Notes: a model not told the origin generated them from the letters alone. A DNA stretch of 64,000 nucleotides from Paenibacillus borealis (GCF_000758665.1 NZ_CP009285.1:1364001-1428000); one strand, 5' to 3'; positions 52,335 through 61,962 are shown, counted from the first letter of the stretch. Program-made: numbers and translations.

Positions 52335-53173
52335 AAAGTATCGTAAAGGTTAAGAAATTGGCGGCTGTGGTTCTGGTGGGGATGTCGGTCGTGCTGGGGG
52401 CCTGCGGGAACAAAACAGCTACCGGAGAAGATAAGAAGGATATCGTTGTCGGCTTTGGCGTGGGCACCTACGAAGAACAGTTCCGGCTTGGCATTGTGCC
52501 GATTCTGGAGAAGGAAGGGTACAAGGTGGAGATCAAAACCTTCTCCCAGAACATGCAGGTCAATCCGGCGATGAAGGAAGGCTCTATTGACGCAAGCATC
52601 TTCCAGAGTACGGCTTACATGGAGGGCATCAACGCGGAACTGGACGCGGATATGGCTGTGCTTAACTTCGTGCCGAGCGCACCGCAGGGGCTCTACTCCG
52701 AGAAGCATCAATCGCTTGATGAAGTGAAGGACGGCTCTGTTATCGCCCTGCCGAATGATCCGGTTAACCAGGAGCGTGCGGTACGTATTCTGGAGGATCT
52801 CGGCTGGGTGAAGGTCAAAGCGGATGCCGGGACCACAGACTTCAATCTCAGCAGTGTGGAGCCGGACAAATTCGATCTGAAGCTGGAGTCGCTGGATTCG
52901 GCGCAGATTCTGGTCTCGCTGGCCGATGTGGATTACGGCGTGGTGAACGGCAACTATATCGCCAATGCCAAGCGGCAGATTACCGAAGCGCTGAAGATCG
53001 AAAATACGCCGGAGCAGCACCGGGTAACCGTGACGGTGAACAAGGGCGATTTGGATACCCAGTGGGCCAAGGATCTGAAGGCAGCGTATGAATCGCAGGA
53101 ATTCGAGGATTACATCAATGCCCAGGATAAATACGACGGCTTCATCCTTCCGGATGCCTGGGAGAACAACTGA
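52331..53173 (+). CDS. metQ: MetQ/NlpA family substrate-binding lipoprotein
   Basis: 280 residues with lipobox VVLGAC (Cys25) and the MetQ-family fold (IVVGFGVGTYEEQFR, YKVEIKTFSQNMQVNPAMKEGSIDASIFQSTAYM, KYDGFILPDAW). MetQ binds methionine or related compounds for the MetNIQ importer. There is no metN or metI here, so it must share an ATPase/permease encoded elsewhere or act alone. Overlaps the methyltransferase stop by ATGA; the product of the first gene may process the captured molecule. Confidence 0.85.
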   Translation: MKSIVKVKKLAAVVLVGMSVVLGACGNKTATGEDKKDIVVGFGVGTYEEQFRLGIVPILEKEGYKVEIKTFSQNMQVNPAMKEGSIDASIFQSTAYMEGINAELDADMAVLNFVPSAPQGLYSEKHQSLDEVKDGSVIALPNDPVNQERAVRILEDLGWVKVKADAGTTDFNLSSVEPDKFDLKLESLDSAQILVSLADVDYGVVNGNYIANAKRQITEALKIENTPEQHRVTVTVNKGDLDTQWAKDLKAAYESQEFEDYINAQDKYDGFILPDAWENN

Positions 53174-53174
53174 T

Positions 53175-53990
53175 ATGGCAGCGGGCAGAATTCATTTCAT
53201 CGGCGGAGGGCAAATGGCGGAAGCGATTATCCGGGCTGTTGTCGGCAATGGGACTTACAAGGCTGAACAGATCAGCGTGGCAGACATACATGAAGAACGG
53301 ACGGCTTATCTCAATACTGCCTACGGGGTGCAGGCGGCAAGCAAGTCTCAGGAGGCAGAGCTTGCCGGAGCGGAGATGATTATTATTGCCGTGCGGCCGC
53401 AGGATGATCTTGCAGCTGTAGGCGTGGCCATCTCCAGCCATGCGTCAAGCGGAGCGGCAGTCCTGTCGATTGTCGCCGGAGTGACCATCGATAGGCTGGC
53501 AGGTTACGTTGGAGCAGAACGCCCGATTATCCGGGTGATCCCGAATACACTTACCGATACCGGACTCGGCTACAGCGGGGCCGCACTGAACGCTTTCGCG
53601 GGTAAGGAGCAGGTGGAGGAGTTCCTGAACGGGTTCGGCAAGGTACAGTATCTGGAGGAATCGCTGATCGATATCTTTACCGGCTACGGGGTGGCGGGCC
53701 CGAATTATGTCTATTATTTCATCGAGTCCCTGGCCGATGCCGGAGTGCTGGCAGGACTGCCGCGCGAACAAGCCTGGACGACGGCGCTGGAGAATGTAGA
53801 GGGTGCCGTAGCTATGCTGCGGCATAGCGGCTTGCATCCCCGGCAGCTGCTGGATATCAACAATTCCCCGGGCGGAGTCGGCATTCACGCGTTGTATGAG
53901 CTGAATAACAGCGACTTCGCAGCCGGGCTACAGCGCAGTGTCAAGGCGGCAGTGAAACGCACAACGGAGCTGGGGCAGGTGCAGTCATGA
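53175..53990 (+). CDS. pyrroline-5-carboxylate reductase-like protein
   Basis: 271 residues with the Rossmann motif FIGGGQMAEAIIRAV, the SIVAGVTIDRL segment and the C-terminal substrate domain SPGGVGIHALYEL of the ProC family. It starts one base after the metQ stop, while the open frame upstream is inside metQ. As it is part of a sulfur-related operon rather than a proline locus, it may act on another imine, such as a cyclic thio-amino acid; that is inference only. Confidence 0.82.
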   Translation: MAAGRIHFIGGGQMAEAIIRAVVGNGTYKAEQISVADIHEERTAYLNTAYGVQAASKSQEAELAGAEMIIIAVRPQDDLAAVGVAISSHASSGAAVLSIVAGVTIDRLAGYVGAERPIIRVIPNTLTDTGLGYSGAALNAFAGKEQVEEFLNGFGKVQYLEESLIDIFTGYGVAGPNYVYYFIESLADAGVLAGLPREQAWTTALENVEGAVAMLRHSGLHPRQLLDINNSPGGVGIHALYELNNSDFAAGLQRSVKAAVKRTTELGQVQS

Positions 53991-54775
53991 GCGTGCTGCA
54001 GTGGGATCATACCGTGCATTATGTCAATGATCTTGCACAGGCTATCGGGGCCTTCAGGGACAATGGCCTGACCGCTTCCTACGGCGGATCGCATAAGCTG
54101 TGGGGGACTCATAACGCGCTTAGCTATTTCGGACTGAACTATATCGAATTTCTGGCAATTGAGGACCGGGAATTAGCGGCAAGTCTGGATACCCCTAATC
54201 TGGTGGTGAAGGATGCCGTGAATCTGCTGCCCGATCATGAAGGGTTCAGCAGGGTAGCGATCCGCACCGGTGATATTGAAGCAACCGCATCAGCGCTGGA
54301 GAAGCAGGGCCTGAAGCTGTCGCCGATACTTGACGGCAGACGGCTGAATGCACAGGGGCAGTGGATTGAATGGCGTATGCTGACTATCGGCGGCCATTAT
54401 CAGGGTCTGGTGTATCCCTTCGTAATCGAGTGGAAGGGAAGCGATGGACAGCGGGAAGAGGAACTGACAGCTGCCGGAATTATCGTTCCTCATCCGGCAG
54501 GAGAATTGACGGTTCGCCAAGCCGTCTTCTCTGTACCCGATCCGGTAGCGGCGGCGGCCCATTGGGGCGAAATCTTCGGCTTGGGAGAAGTCCCAGCCTC
54601 TTCACCGGCATTCCCCGGTGACAGCGTCTCACTGGCGATTGGCGATAAGGTGTTTGAATTCCGCCGCGGAGAAGAACGGCAGATGACGCAGGTGATTGTG
54701 AGCGGTGATGCTCCAGGCCTGGCGGGCCGGACTCTAAATGTTGCCCAAGGCGAATATGTGTTTACAGCTGAGTAA
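53987..54775 (+). CDS. VOC/glyoxalase-like domain protein
   Basis: 262 residues with a two-module glyoxalase-like fold (about 5-130 and 165-255): WDHTVHYVNDLAQAIGAFRDNGL and LNYIEFLAIED. It overlaps the proC-like stop by ATGA and ends the operon just before a strong terminator. Catalytic function unknown. Confidence 0.75.
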   Translation: MSVLQWDHTVHYVNDLAQAIGAFRDNGLTASYGGSHKLWGTHNALSYFGLNYIEFLAIEDRELAASLDTPNLVVKDAVNLLPDHEGFSRVAIRTGDIEATASALEKQGLKLSPILDGRRLNAQGQWIEWRMLTIGGHYQGLVYPFVIEWKGSDGQREEELTAAGIIVPHPAGELTVRQAVFSVPDPVAAAAHWGEIFGLGEVPASSPAFPGDSVSLAIGDKVFEFRRGEERQMTQVIVSGDAPGLAGRTLNVAQGEYVFTAE

Positions 54776-54790
54776 TTACGAATTGCAAGC

Positions 54791-54826
54791 CCGTTGCTGG
54801 CATGTGTTGCCGGCAGCGGTTTTTTT
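54791..54826 (+). terminator. terminator of methyltransferase-metQ operon
   Basis: 12-base arms CCGTTGCTGGCA/TGCCGGCAGCGG, 5-base loop, then seven T. Confidence 0.9.
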
Positions 54827-54931
54827 GTCGGGAAACGGTCTATATGAGATATCGGATTACGGCTGGTGCATTCTTCAGCAATCGCTTAGAATAAGCTTCA
54901 ACTATACCCATAACAGAAAGAAGCGATACAC

Positions 54932-55459
54932 TTGAAGTTTTGTCTCGAATGTGGAAGCCGGCTGGTCCTGAAGGAATGTAATGGAGAGGGGGAGGTGCCT
55001 TACTGTGAATCCTGTGCCGCGTTCCGGTTCCCGGTGTTCAGCACGGCGATGAGTACAGCGGTACTGAACAGGGAACTGGATAAAATTCTGCTCATTCAGC
55101 AGTATAACCGCAAGGATTATATCCTGCTGGCCGGTTACGTGAATAAGGGCGAGAACGCCGAAGCAGCGCTTATCCGTGAGGTCCGGGAAGAAGCAGGGCT
55201 TGAGATCATCGCGTATGAATATGTGCGCAGCCAGTATTTTGCCCCTTCCAATACGCTGATGCTGAACTTCATTAGTGTGGCTGACACGGAGGACTTAAGC
55301 GCGATGAGCGCTGAGCTGGATCATGCAGCATGGTTTACACTGGATGAAGCTGCGGATGCCATCTTGAAAGGCAGTCTCGCCGAGAGCTTCCTGCTGACGA
55401 TTATCGGTAAGCTGAGACAGGGGCGGACTCTGGAGAGCTTCACTGCAGCGGTACAGTAA
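54932..55459 (+). CDS. Nudix hydrolase with zinc ribbon (short NudC-like)
   Basis: 175 residues: a Cys4 zinc ribbon (CLECGS and CESCAA, residues about 4-28) then a Nudix domain with an intact Nudix box GYVNKGE...REVREEAGL. It resembles NAD+ diphosphatase NudC but lacks its N-terminal domain. The NudC hallmark SQPWPFPxS is replaced by SQYFAPSNTLM, so the substrate may not be NADH. TTG start at 54932. Confidence 0.85.
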   Translation: MKFCLECGSRLVLKECNGEGEVPYCESCAAFRFPVFSTAMSTAVLNRELDKILLIQQYNRKDYILLAGYVNKGENAEAALIREVREEAGLEIIAYEYVRSQYFAPSNTLMLNFISVADTEDLSAMSAELDHAAWFTLDEAADAILKGSLAESFLLTIIGKLRQGRTLESFTAAVQ

Positions 55460-55467
55460 GCGCAGAT

Positions 55468-56070
55468 TCAGGCCGAGACGATATCACGGATTCTTTCATG
55501 TACCTGCTGTGCCTCCAGAAAGGCCGCGGAGTACAGAAGATCTGTTTTTCTGGCTGGCAGCAGCCGGGGCAGGAAGGGAATCGATACGACAGGCGTGTCC
55601 GCGTTGTTAAAATAGATTTTTAGCGTCAGTTCGCTGATCTCTTCGGCATTGCTTATGGCTTGAACGGCTTCTGCGAACCCGGGGGTGGCGGCTACACTTG
55701 GGCGGATTCTCGGCGCACTGGTCGTAATCCGGCTGGTCTTGCTAACTTTGCTCAGCGTTAAAGCATTCTCGACGATCTCCGCTCCCAGAATGGTATCGAA
55801 CGTGTAGGTGGTGGCTGTCGCCGGCTCCTGCTTGCCGGGATGCAGCAAACCGATGGCCATAGTCTGGCCGTCTTCATCCAGGGCAATGAGATGGGATTCA
55901 TCCGGTGTAATGAACCGCTGGGGGAACTTGAGATTGAAGGCTGACAGAGCGTGAATTGCCTCCATCTGGCCGGACGCCTTGGGACGGAATCGTATGAACT
56001 GAAGCACCGCGGCTGACAGCAAGAGTGCAACGCCAAGTACAGCGAACATGTACATCAGGATAATAAGCAC
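55468..56070 (-). CDS. membrane-anchored protein of unknown function
   Basis: 200 residues with one N-terminal membrane helix (about 3-23) and a soluble mixed alpha/beta remainder with no recognised domain. GTG start at 56070 with AGGAGGCGG about 8 bases upstream. Convergent with the Nudix gene (only 8 bases between stops). Confidence 0.65.
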   Translation of the reverse strand: MLIILMYMFAVLGVALLLSAAVLQFIRFRPKASGQMEAIHALSAFNLKFPQRFITPDESHLIALDEDGQTMAIGLLHPGKQEPATATTYTFDTILGAEIVENALTLSKVSKTSRITTSAPRIRPSVAATPGFAEAVQAISNAEEISELTLKIYFNNADTPVVSIPFLPRLLPARKTDLLYSAAFLEAQQVHERIRDIVSA

Positions 56071-56216
56071 TGAACCGCCTCCTAAAAAGGTAACTATTTA
56101 ATAGATATGCCGGGAGTACGTGAACAAATACATAGACCGGGCCTGCCGTGAGCATATATTATTTGAGTATTCTGCAAGGCGGGGAATAATTCAGAGATTC
56201 CAGGGGGATTCCAGGC

Positions 56217-56669
56217 ATGATTGTTGATACACTTAGCCATTTGCTCAAAGATGAGGCGGCATACGGAGAGAAGATTCAGAGAGGGCTACAGTTTCTGCGC
56301 GATACCGATTTCACCGGACAAGCAGCCGGACGCTATGAGGTCAATGATGAGATGTTCTATTTCATCAACGAATATCAGACCAAGGCTGCCGGAGAATGCT
56401 TCTGGGAAGCGCACCGTGTGAATCTCGATCTGCATTATATTCTGGAAGGTACGGAGCGGATCGGCTATGCGGCCATTGAGCAGCTTGACGTAAGAGATGA
56501 CTACAGCGCTGAGAAGGATGCGATCTTCTTCACCGGTGCCGTTGAATCCGCGGTGACTGCAGGACCGGGGGCTCTTGTCGTGTGTTATCCGCAGGACGGA
56601 CATATGACAGGGATTGAAGCTGGCAAGCCCGAGGCTGTGCGGAAGGTAGTTTTGAAGATCAAGCTGTAA
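56217..56669 (+). CDS. YhcH/YjgK/YiaL family protein
   Basis: 150 residues, DUF386 family (cupin-like anomerase-type fold) with metal-binding His/Glu in HRVNLDLHYILEGTERIGYA. Relatives occur with sialic acid and other sugar catabolic genes and may help handle sugar anomers. Here it is alone, followed by a terminator. CAGGGGG lies 11 bases upstream of the ATG. Confidence 0.85.
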   Translation: MIVDTLSHLLKDEAAYGEKIQRGLQFLRDTDFTGQAAGRYEVNDEMFYFINEYQTKAAGECFWEAHRVNLDLHYILEGTERIGYAAIEQLDVRDDYSAEKDAIFFTGAVESAVTAGPGALVVCYPQDGHMTGIEAGKPEAVRKVVLKIKL

Positions 56670-56683
56670 GTCTTAAGATAAGG

Positions 56684-56731
56684 AGAAACGGCTATACTCG
56701 CCCTCACTCAAGGGCTGGTATAGCCGTTTCT
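56684..56731 (+). terminator. terminator after YhcH gene
   Basis: 14-bp perfect stem AGAAACGGCTATAC/GTATAGCCGTTTCT with an inner CCCT/AGGG, tail CTGTTACTG. Likely works in both directions, as the next gene is convergent. Confidence 0.7.
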
Positions 56732-56787
56732 GTTACTGCTGCTCAGACGTTTCAGGAATATAAGTATCGTTGTCAGAAGTGGAGCGT

Positions 56788-57453
56788 CTAAGAGTTATGC
56801 AGTATTTCAAGCGGGGCTTTCACATTCAGCTGTGTTCCTGAGATCATGTTGATCCAGGCAGTGTACAAACGGCCGATACCCTGAAGCAGCAGCGGCAGCA
56901 GCAACAGCATTACAAAACCTATTCCGCATACGATCCAGGAGCGTTCACTGGAAGTTCTATTGGCCAAGAAGAAGAAAACCTCCGGATCGAGCATATTGGG
57001 ATCAAATGAGAACAGCTCAGTGCTGATCTTATGAACCGCGGGCGCCAGCAGGCAGCCGATCGCAACTGAAGGCAGGACAAGCGAAAGAGTGAATCCAAGG
57101 ATACCTGCGGGCAGCTGCAGTATGCTGTACAGGATTCCCCGGTACGACTGGTCTTGGCGAAGCTGGGAACCTAATGTCCGCAGACCTTCCCAGCGGAAGA
57201 CGGCCGTATTGTCTGGCATAATCTGCTGCGCGGCTTCCCCTTTACCGTGAGACCAGGCTTCGGCAACCTTCTGTTCATTAGTCATCATCGTGCGGCACCA
57301 GGTTAGTGTCAGGGCCAGCAATGGCAGCCCAATCCATATAATCACCAGAGGCAGACTTACGCATAGGCCTGTGATGGCAATAACAAAGGCGATTATTCCT
57401 TTGGGCAAAGCAAGCATGAGCATTTTCCACGCGTTTATACTTCGTCGTAACAT
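56788..57453 (-). CDS. membrane protein with putative sensor domain
   Basis: 221 residues with four membrane helices in two pairs (about 18-33, 38-52, 115-140 and 180-200), matching the 'putative sensor' domain usually found before histidine kinases but here alone. GGAGAGGAG lies 8 bases before the ATG. It is divergent from an AraC regulator; its role is unknown. Confidence 0.7.
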   Translation of the reverse strand: MLRRSINAWKMLMLALPKGIIAFVIAITGLCVSLPLVIIWIGLPLLALTLTWCRTMMTNEQKVAEAWSHGKGEAAQQIMPDNTAVFRWEGLRTLGSQLRQDQSYRGILYSILQLPAGILGFTLSLVLPSVAIGCLLAPAVHKISTELFSFDPNMLDPEVFFFLANRTSSERSWIVCGIGFVMLLLLPLLLQGIGRLYTAWINMISGTQLNVKAPLEILHNS

Positions 57454-57623
57454 CGGGGCAACTCCTCTCCAAATTTCACCTTCTTCAGTATAGAGGTTAA
57501 ATCCATATCATACACGCACCCGGAGGCGGGAAAAATACTGGTCTTTGGTCTAGTGCGGCACTCCCTCAGTTTAGGCTGGCACGGGCAGGCATATTTCTCT
57601 ACAATAAATAAAGAGTGTATGAC

Positions 57624-57644
57624 GATCAATGATCAATGATCAAT
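57624..57644 (+). repeat. GATCAAT tandem triplet
   Basis: Three head-to-tail copies of GATCAAT directly before the AraC ribosome site (AAGGAG). It could be slippage or a small operator. Confidence 0.5.
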
Positions 57645-57667
57645 GTCCCGGACAAGGAGTAGCGCTT

Positions 57668-58546
57668 ATGAATATCTATCTGGAAATTCCGGATGTGGAC
57701 AAGCATTTTCCTTTTCGCAGCCTGGTCTGCGGAGGGGATGATCTGACCTATCCGCATTGGCATAAAGAAATCGAAATTATCTATGTAACCAAAGGGAGTC
57801 TAAACCTGGGAATAAATGATGTGCCGATCCGGATGGAGCAGGGTGAAGTGCAGTTTATCAACGGCGGAGATGTGCATTATTTCCTGGCTTCACCTGACAG
57901 TGAGCGGGTAGTGATACAGTTTGATCTGAATTTCTTTCAGGAGGTTGCAGCCCTGGGAGGCAATGACTCCCCGCTGCGGGATATTTTCACGGAGATGGAA
58001 TTCTCCAGCTCAAGCTGGCCGGAAGGGGCCGCCGCCAGTATGAAGGCTCTGATTGAGAGCATTTATGAGGAGAATACACAGCGCCGTGAAGGCTACGCTT
58101 ATCTGATTAAGGCCAGGATGTTTGAAATGCTGACGGTAATTATGCGGGAGGTGCCGAAGAGCAGGGTCAAGAAGCAGCCCAAGTTCTCGGAAGACACGCT
58201 GTCCCAGTCCAGAGAGACGCTGGAGCGGCTGGAGCGGATCTTCAGCTATGTGGAGCAGCATTATCAGGAAGCGATTACACTGAATGAGGTGGCCGGCTAC
58301 ATGGGCTTCAGCCCGTATTATTTCACCAAGCTGTTCAAGAAGAATACGGGTATGACCTTTGTCGCGTTTTTGACAGAATACCGGCTGAATAAGGCCAAGT
58401 GGATTCTGCTCAACGAAGACCTGCCGATGTCAGCGGTAGCGGAAGCGGCCGGGTTCGGCAGCGGGAAGACCTTTCACCATTTATTCAAGGAAGCTACGGG
58501 GATCTCTCCGCTTAAATACCGCAAGACAATATCCGGGAATAATTGA
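57668..58546 (+). CDS. AraC family transcriptional regulator
   Basis: 292 residues. N-terminal cupin sensor (about 10-120, with PHWHKEIEIIYVTKGSLNLG and VQFINGGDVHYF) and a C-terminal two-HTH domain (about 195-290: FSYVEQHYQEAITLNEVAGYMGFSPYYFTKLFKK). ATG 57668 with AAGGAG 9 bases upstream. The ThuA-type gene follows, so it probably controls sugar (trehalose-like) metabolism. Confidence 0.88.
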   Translation: MNIYLEIPDVDKHFPFRSLVCGGDDLTYPHWHKEIEIIYVTKGSLNLGINDVPIRMEQGEVQFINGGDVHYFLASPDSERVVIQFDLNFFQEVAALGGNDSPLRDIFTEMEFSSSSWPEGAAASMKALIESIYEENTQRREGYAYLIKARMFEMLTVIMREVPKSRVKKQPKFSEDTLSQSRETLERLERIFSYVEQHYQEAITLNEVAGYMGFSPYYFTKLFKKNTGMTFVAFLTEYRLNKAKWILLNEDLPMSAVAEAAGFGSGKTFHHLFKEATGISPLKYRKTISGNN

Positions 58547-58659
58547 GCAAGAATGCAGGAAGAATGCCTGCTTGCAGATTTGTATGATAGAGGTATAAAA
58601 AGTAGTCAAAAGCTAAGCTTAACCGTAAAATTCACCTTTGAAACAGGAGAGTGTCCGTA

Positions 58660-59391
58660 GTGACCAGAGTAACCGTATGGAATGAATACCGCCATGAGCG
58701 GCAGGAAGAACGAATCCGCCAGGTCTATCCGAATGGCATACATGTACAGCTGGCCTCTTTTCTGAGCGCAGCGGGACTGGATACAAGAACGGCAACGCTG
58801 GACGAGCCGGAGCATGGATTGACGGAAGAAGTGCTGGAGCGCACCGATGTACTGGTATGGTGGGGGCATGTTGCCCATCAGGAAGTGAGCGACGAGGTGG
58901 TGAACCGGATTCATAAGCGCGTGCTGGAGGGGATGGGGCTGGTGGTGCTGCATTCAGGCCACATGTCCAAAATCTTCATCAAGCTCATGGGCACAAGCTG
59001 TGATCTGAAGTGGCGTGAAGCCGGGGAGAAAGAGCGCCTCTGGGTGATGGAGCCTAGCCATCCGATTGCCGCAGGCATCGGAGAATATATTGATCTGGAG
59101 CAGGAAGAGATGTACGGGGCGCATTTCGATGTGCCCGCACCGGAGAGCCTGATCTTTGTCGGCTGGTTCGAGGGCGGCAATGTGTTCCCGAGCGGCTCGA
59201 CGTACCGGCGCGGCAGCGGGAAGATTTTCTATTTCCAGCCCGGCCACGAGTCCTATCCAACCTATTACAACAAGGAAATTCAGCAGGTTATTATCAACGG
59301 CGTGAACTGGTGTGCACCGGTAGAACGCGCGGTTCCGGTATATGGCCATTCCGAGGCGCTGGAGCCGATTAGAAGCAAAGTAGGCGTATAA
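58660..59391 (+). CDS. ThuA-like domain protein
   Basis: 243 residues of the trehalose-utilization ThuA family (glutamine-amidotransferase-like fold): [54 protein letters not shown]. The GTG at 58660 is preferred over the GTG at 58651 because AGGAGAG ends 8 bases before it. The family has been linked to disaccharide 3-keto derivative processing; the precise reaction is uncertain. It ends with a strong terminator. Confidence 0.85.
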   Translation: MTRVTVWNEYRHERQEERIRQVYPNGIHVQLASFLSAAGLDTRTATLDEPEHGLTEEVLERTDVLVWWGHVAHQEVSDEVVNRIHKRVLEGMGLVVLHSGHMSKIFIKLMGTSCDLKWREAGEKERLWVMEPSHPIAAGIGEYIDLEQEEMYGAHFDVPAPESLIFVGWFEGGNVFPSGSTYRRGSGKIFYFQPGHESYPTYYNKEIQQVIINGVNWCAPVERAVPVYGHSEALEPIRSKVGV

Positions 59392-59437
59392 CCTCTAGCC
59401 TTGCAGTCGATGAAAAAGATACCCGCCAGACCTATAA

Positions 59438-59467
59438 CCGCCAGACCTAACGGTCTGGCGGTTTTTT
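59438..59467 (+). terminator. terminator after thuA-like gene
   Basis: 10-bp perfect stem CCGCCAGACC/GGTCTGGCGG, TAAC loop, six T. An extra copy of the left arm (CCGCCAGACC at 59423) gives an alternative pairing. Confidence 0.9.
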
Positions 59468-59501
59468 GTGCTGCCGCGCTTAACGGAGGGGTTACACTTG
59501 A

Positions 59502-59680
59502 GAATCCTGCATGAAATACAACAATTTCTTTAGGATAGCGGCCCTAATCCAGGATTGTTGTAAGAAAGGCAACATTTCTTCTCCGGATAGCAGCCAAGCG
59601 AGAAAATTCTTGTATTTCGTACAACAATCATTAGGAATCCTCCTGTATAGGGAGTTTCGAGTTGCACTACGTACAACATT
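59502..59680 (-). repeat. interspersed element, type A copy 4 (minus orientation)
   Basis: Units at 59506, 59558, 59609 and 59661 (spacings 52, 51, 52). The third contains the perfect TTGTATTTCGTACAA. In reverse complement it aligns with copies 1-3. It lies 35 bases after the terminator of the thuA-like gene. Confidence 0.85.
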
Positions 59681-60108
59681 TTCATTTTGAGGCCGGCCTA
59701 CATAAATTTTAATGGGTAAATTTGCTCCAGGAGCAGATCGTTCATGGGTGTGCGCCCCATTCATTTCACCGCTGGCGGAGATCATCCTACACCACACCTG
59801 TGTCATTAGCTGGGCTGCTTCTGCTTCTGCTTCTGCTTCCGCTACAAGCGCAGCGCTAAGCTCCCGCACGTCTCAGGTTAGCCATGATTAACATTACGCC
59901 GGTGGCAGGAAAACTAACATGGCTTAATTTTAAATAATAAAATTGCGTTATATACATGTTAGTTATAAATGCTTTTATATCAAGGGTTTGGCTATTCTGC
60001 CAAGTCTGGGGTGAGGGGTTGTTAAATATTCACTTCGGTATTTTTCATGCAGCGTTATGCAGAATCCTTTATACTGAATGAAATTTAACGGACCAGGAGG
60101 AGAGGCTG
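59681..60108. other. remaining gap before the two-component system
   Basis: No gene is seen. It contains a hexamer microsatellite GCTTCT repeated about four times (59817-59840) and an AT-rich stretch with a -10-like TATACT at 60070-60075 that lacks a good -35. The ribosome site CAGGAGGAGAGG precedes the kinase start. Confidence 0.5.
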
Positions 60109-61959
60109 ATGATGCGGCGGTGGAACAACTTAACATACCAGAGCAAGCTGATGCTCGCCTTCTTCATGCTTGGGATTATCCCGTCGATTGTGATCGGCAC
60201 GATGGCTTATTTCAAATCGGTCAGCACCCTGGAATCACGGGTGAATGCCGATCTCGGCGTCATTGCCGGACAACTGAATGAGGCGATCCAGCGCCAGGTG
60301 GAGGACGTGGACCGTTTCAGTACTTTTCCTTATTTCACACCTGAAATCTTTCAAATATTGAACCAGCCGTACGTGCCCCGCGACCAGTGGGGTTACCGCG
60401 AGATTGAAACCCAGCAGCAGTTCGCCAAGCTGCTCGTAACTTACCCTTCGATTTTCTCCACGATTCAAGGTCTGGTATTCTACAGCACCAAAGGCAATAT
60501 TTACGGCTATAGAGTCAGCGACCGCTCCTCCATCAATGAAGCCGTAAGTCCCGTAGACGAGGAATGGTATAAGGAGACTCTCAAGCGAAGCGGAGGCGTA
60601 TTCATCTCCGGGCTGCGGCTGGAGCGGCAGTTCAATAGTGCTCCGTTTCCCACGATTACCGCTTCCCGTGTGCTGCTCAATGATGACTTCACTCCGGCCG
60701 GAGTGGTCGCCGTGGATATCCGCCCGGATTTCATGGACAAGATTGTCCGCTCCTTCCAGCTGGAGAGCATGCATGTGATTGTAGCCGATGAGAAAGGGAA
60801 ATTGATCTACTCCACACAAAGCGGAGATAACCAGCGCTTCCTCAGCGCTGCGGCAGAGCAGGCATCGCTCAGCGGCACGGGCCGCGGTCTGATCAATCTG
60901 CCCGATCTGGGCGGCGGGCTGGCAGCGGCGACTGGAGTATATGCCCACAGTGAGTATTTGGGCTGGACGAGCTACCTGATGATCGACCGCAAAGAGCTGC
61001 TGGGAGACGCGAATGTGATCCGCAACTTCACCGTAGTGCTGGTGCTGATTTTCACTGCCGCTGCGGCTATCCTGTCGCTCCTGCTGGCCCGGAACCTGTC
61101 GAGGCCGATCCGCAGCCTGATCTCCTCCATGCGCGACGTGGAGCGGGGGCTGTTCATCACTCCGGCCGCTCCGCCGGTCCAGGGTGAAATCGGCCAGCTG
61201 CATCTCAGCTATGTCACGATGGTGAGACGGCTCGATGTGCTGATTCAGTCGATAGAAGAGAAGGAACGGCAGAAGCGGGAAGCGGAGCTGTACGCGCTTA
61301 GAGCGAGAATAGCCCCTCACTTCCTGTATAACACGATCAATTCCATCCGCATGCTGGCTGTGTTGCAGCAGTCGGAAGGAATCGCCAGGCTGCTGCAGTC
61401 CCTGAACAAGCTGCTGCATGCCAATATGAAGCTGGACAGCGAGCTGGTGTCGCTGTCTGCGGAGCTGGAGCTGCTGCATCACTATGTCCGGCTGATGGAG
61501 CTGCGGTACACGAACCGCTTCAAGGTGGATTGGCAGATTGAAGAGGATACGACGAAGGCGATGGTACCGCCGATGATTCTGCAGCCGCTGATGGAGAATG
61601 CGATTTTTCACGGCTCCTTCGATATCGGAGGCCCGCTGCTGATTGAGGTAGGTGCCCGGTTGACCGGGAACGGCGGGGACGGGTTGCTGATCACCATTAC
61701 TGACAACGGTCACGGTATAACGGCGGACACACTGGAGGTGCTCAATGGTGAAACGGAGCAGGAGAATGCCCCGGGCGGGGAGCGGAACGGGAATTCAAGC
61801 ATAGGAGTAGCCAACGTCCGCGACCGTATCCGGCTTAGATTTGGACCGCCGTATACCTTGACGCTGAAGAGTGAGCCCGGACAAGGAACCCTGGCCGAAT
61901 TATATCTGCCTTATCAACCGGAAGGCGGGCAAGCAGCCCGGCCGCGAATGGAGGAATGA
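60109..61959 (+). CDS. sensor histidine kinase, YesM type
   Basis: 616 residues: N-terminal membrane helix (about 18-37), extracellular dCache-like sensor (about 40-290), second helix (about 307-328), HAMP (about 330-385), His_kinase domain with phospho-accepting His404 in RIAPHFLYNTINSIRML, and a HATPase domain with PPMILQPLMENAIFHG. Such YesM kinases sense sugars outside the cell and pass phosphate to AraC-type response regulators; the partner is encoded next (4 bases apart). A solute-binding protein gene follows, its likely target. Confidence 0.92.
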   Translation: MMRRWNNLTYQSKLMLAFFMLGIIPSIVIGTMAYFKSVSTLESRVNADLGVIAGQLNEAIQRQVEDVDRFSTFPYFTPEIFQILNQPYVPRDQWGYREIETQQQFAKLLVTYPSIFSTIQGLVFYSTKGNIYGYRVSDRSSINEAVSPVDEEWYKETLKRSGGVFISGLRLERQFNSAPFPTITASRVLLNDDFTPAGVVAVDIRPDFMDKIVRSFQLESMHVIVADEKGKLIYSTQSGDNQRFLSAAAEQASLSGTGRGLINLPDLGGGLAAATGVYAHSEYLGWTSYLMIDRKELLGDANVIRNFTVVLVLIFTAAAAILSLLLARNLSRPIRSLISSMRDVERGLFITPAAPPVQGEIGQLHLSYVTMVRRLDVLIQSIEEKERQKREAELYALRARIAPHFLYNTINSIRMLAVLQQSEGIARLLQSLNKLLHANMKLDSELVSLSAELELLHHYVRLMELRYTNRFKVDWQIEEDTTKAMVPPMILQPLMENAIFHGSFDIGGPLLIEVGARLTGNGGDGLLITITDNGHGITADTLEVLNGETEQENAPGGERNGNSSIGVANVRDRIRLRFGPPYTLTLKSEPGQGTLAELYLPYQPEGGQAARPRMEE

Positions 61960-61962
61960 AGC

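Noticed and set aside
59492..59869. Minus-strand frame over element A copy 4
   Set aside because: Its sequence is explained by the repeat element and the GCTTCT microsatellite (an Ala/Glu run).
60235..61713. 492-codon minus-strand frame opposite the histidine kinase
   Set aside because: The kinase frame has clear motifs; the antisense frame shows low-information Gln/Arg/His-rich sequence and no ribosome site.
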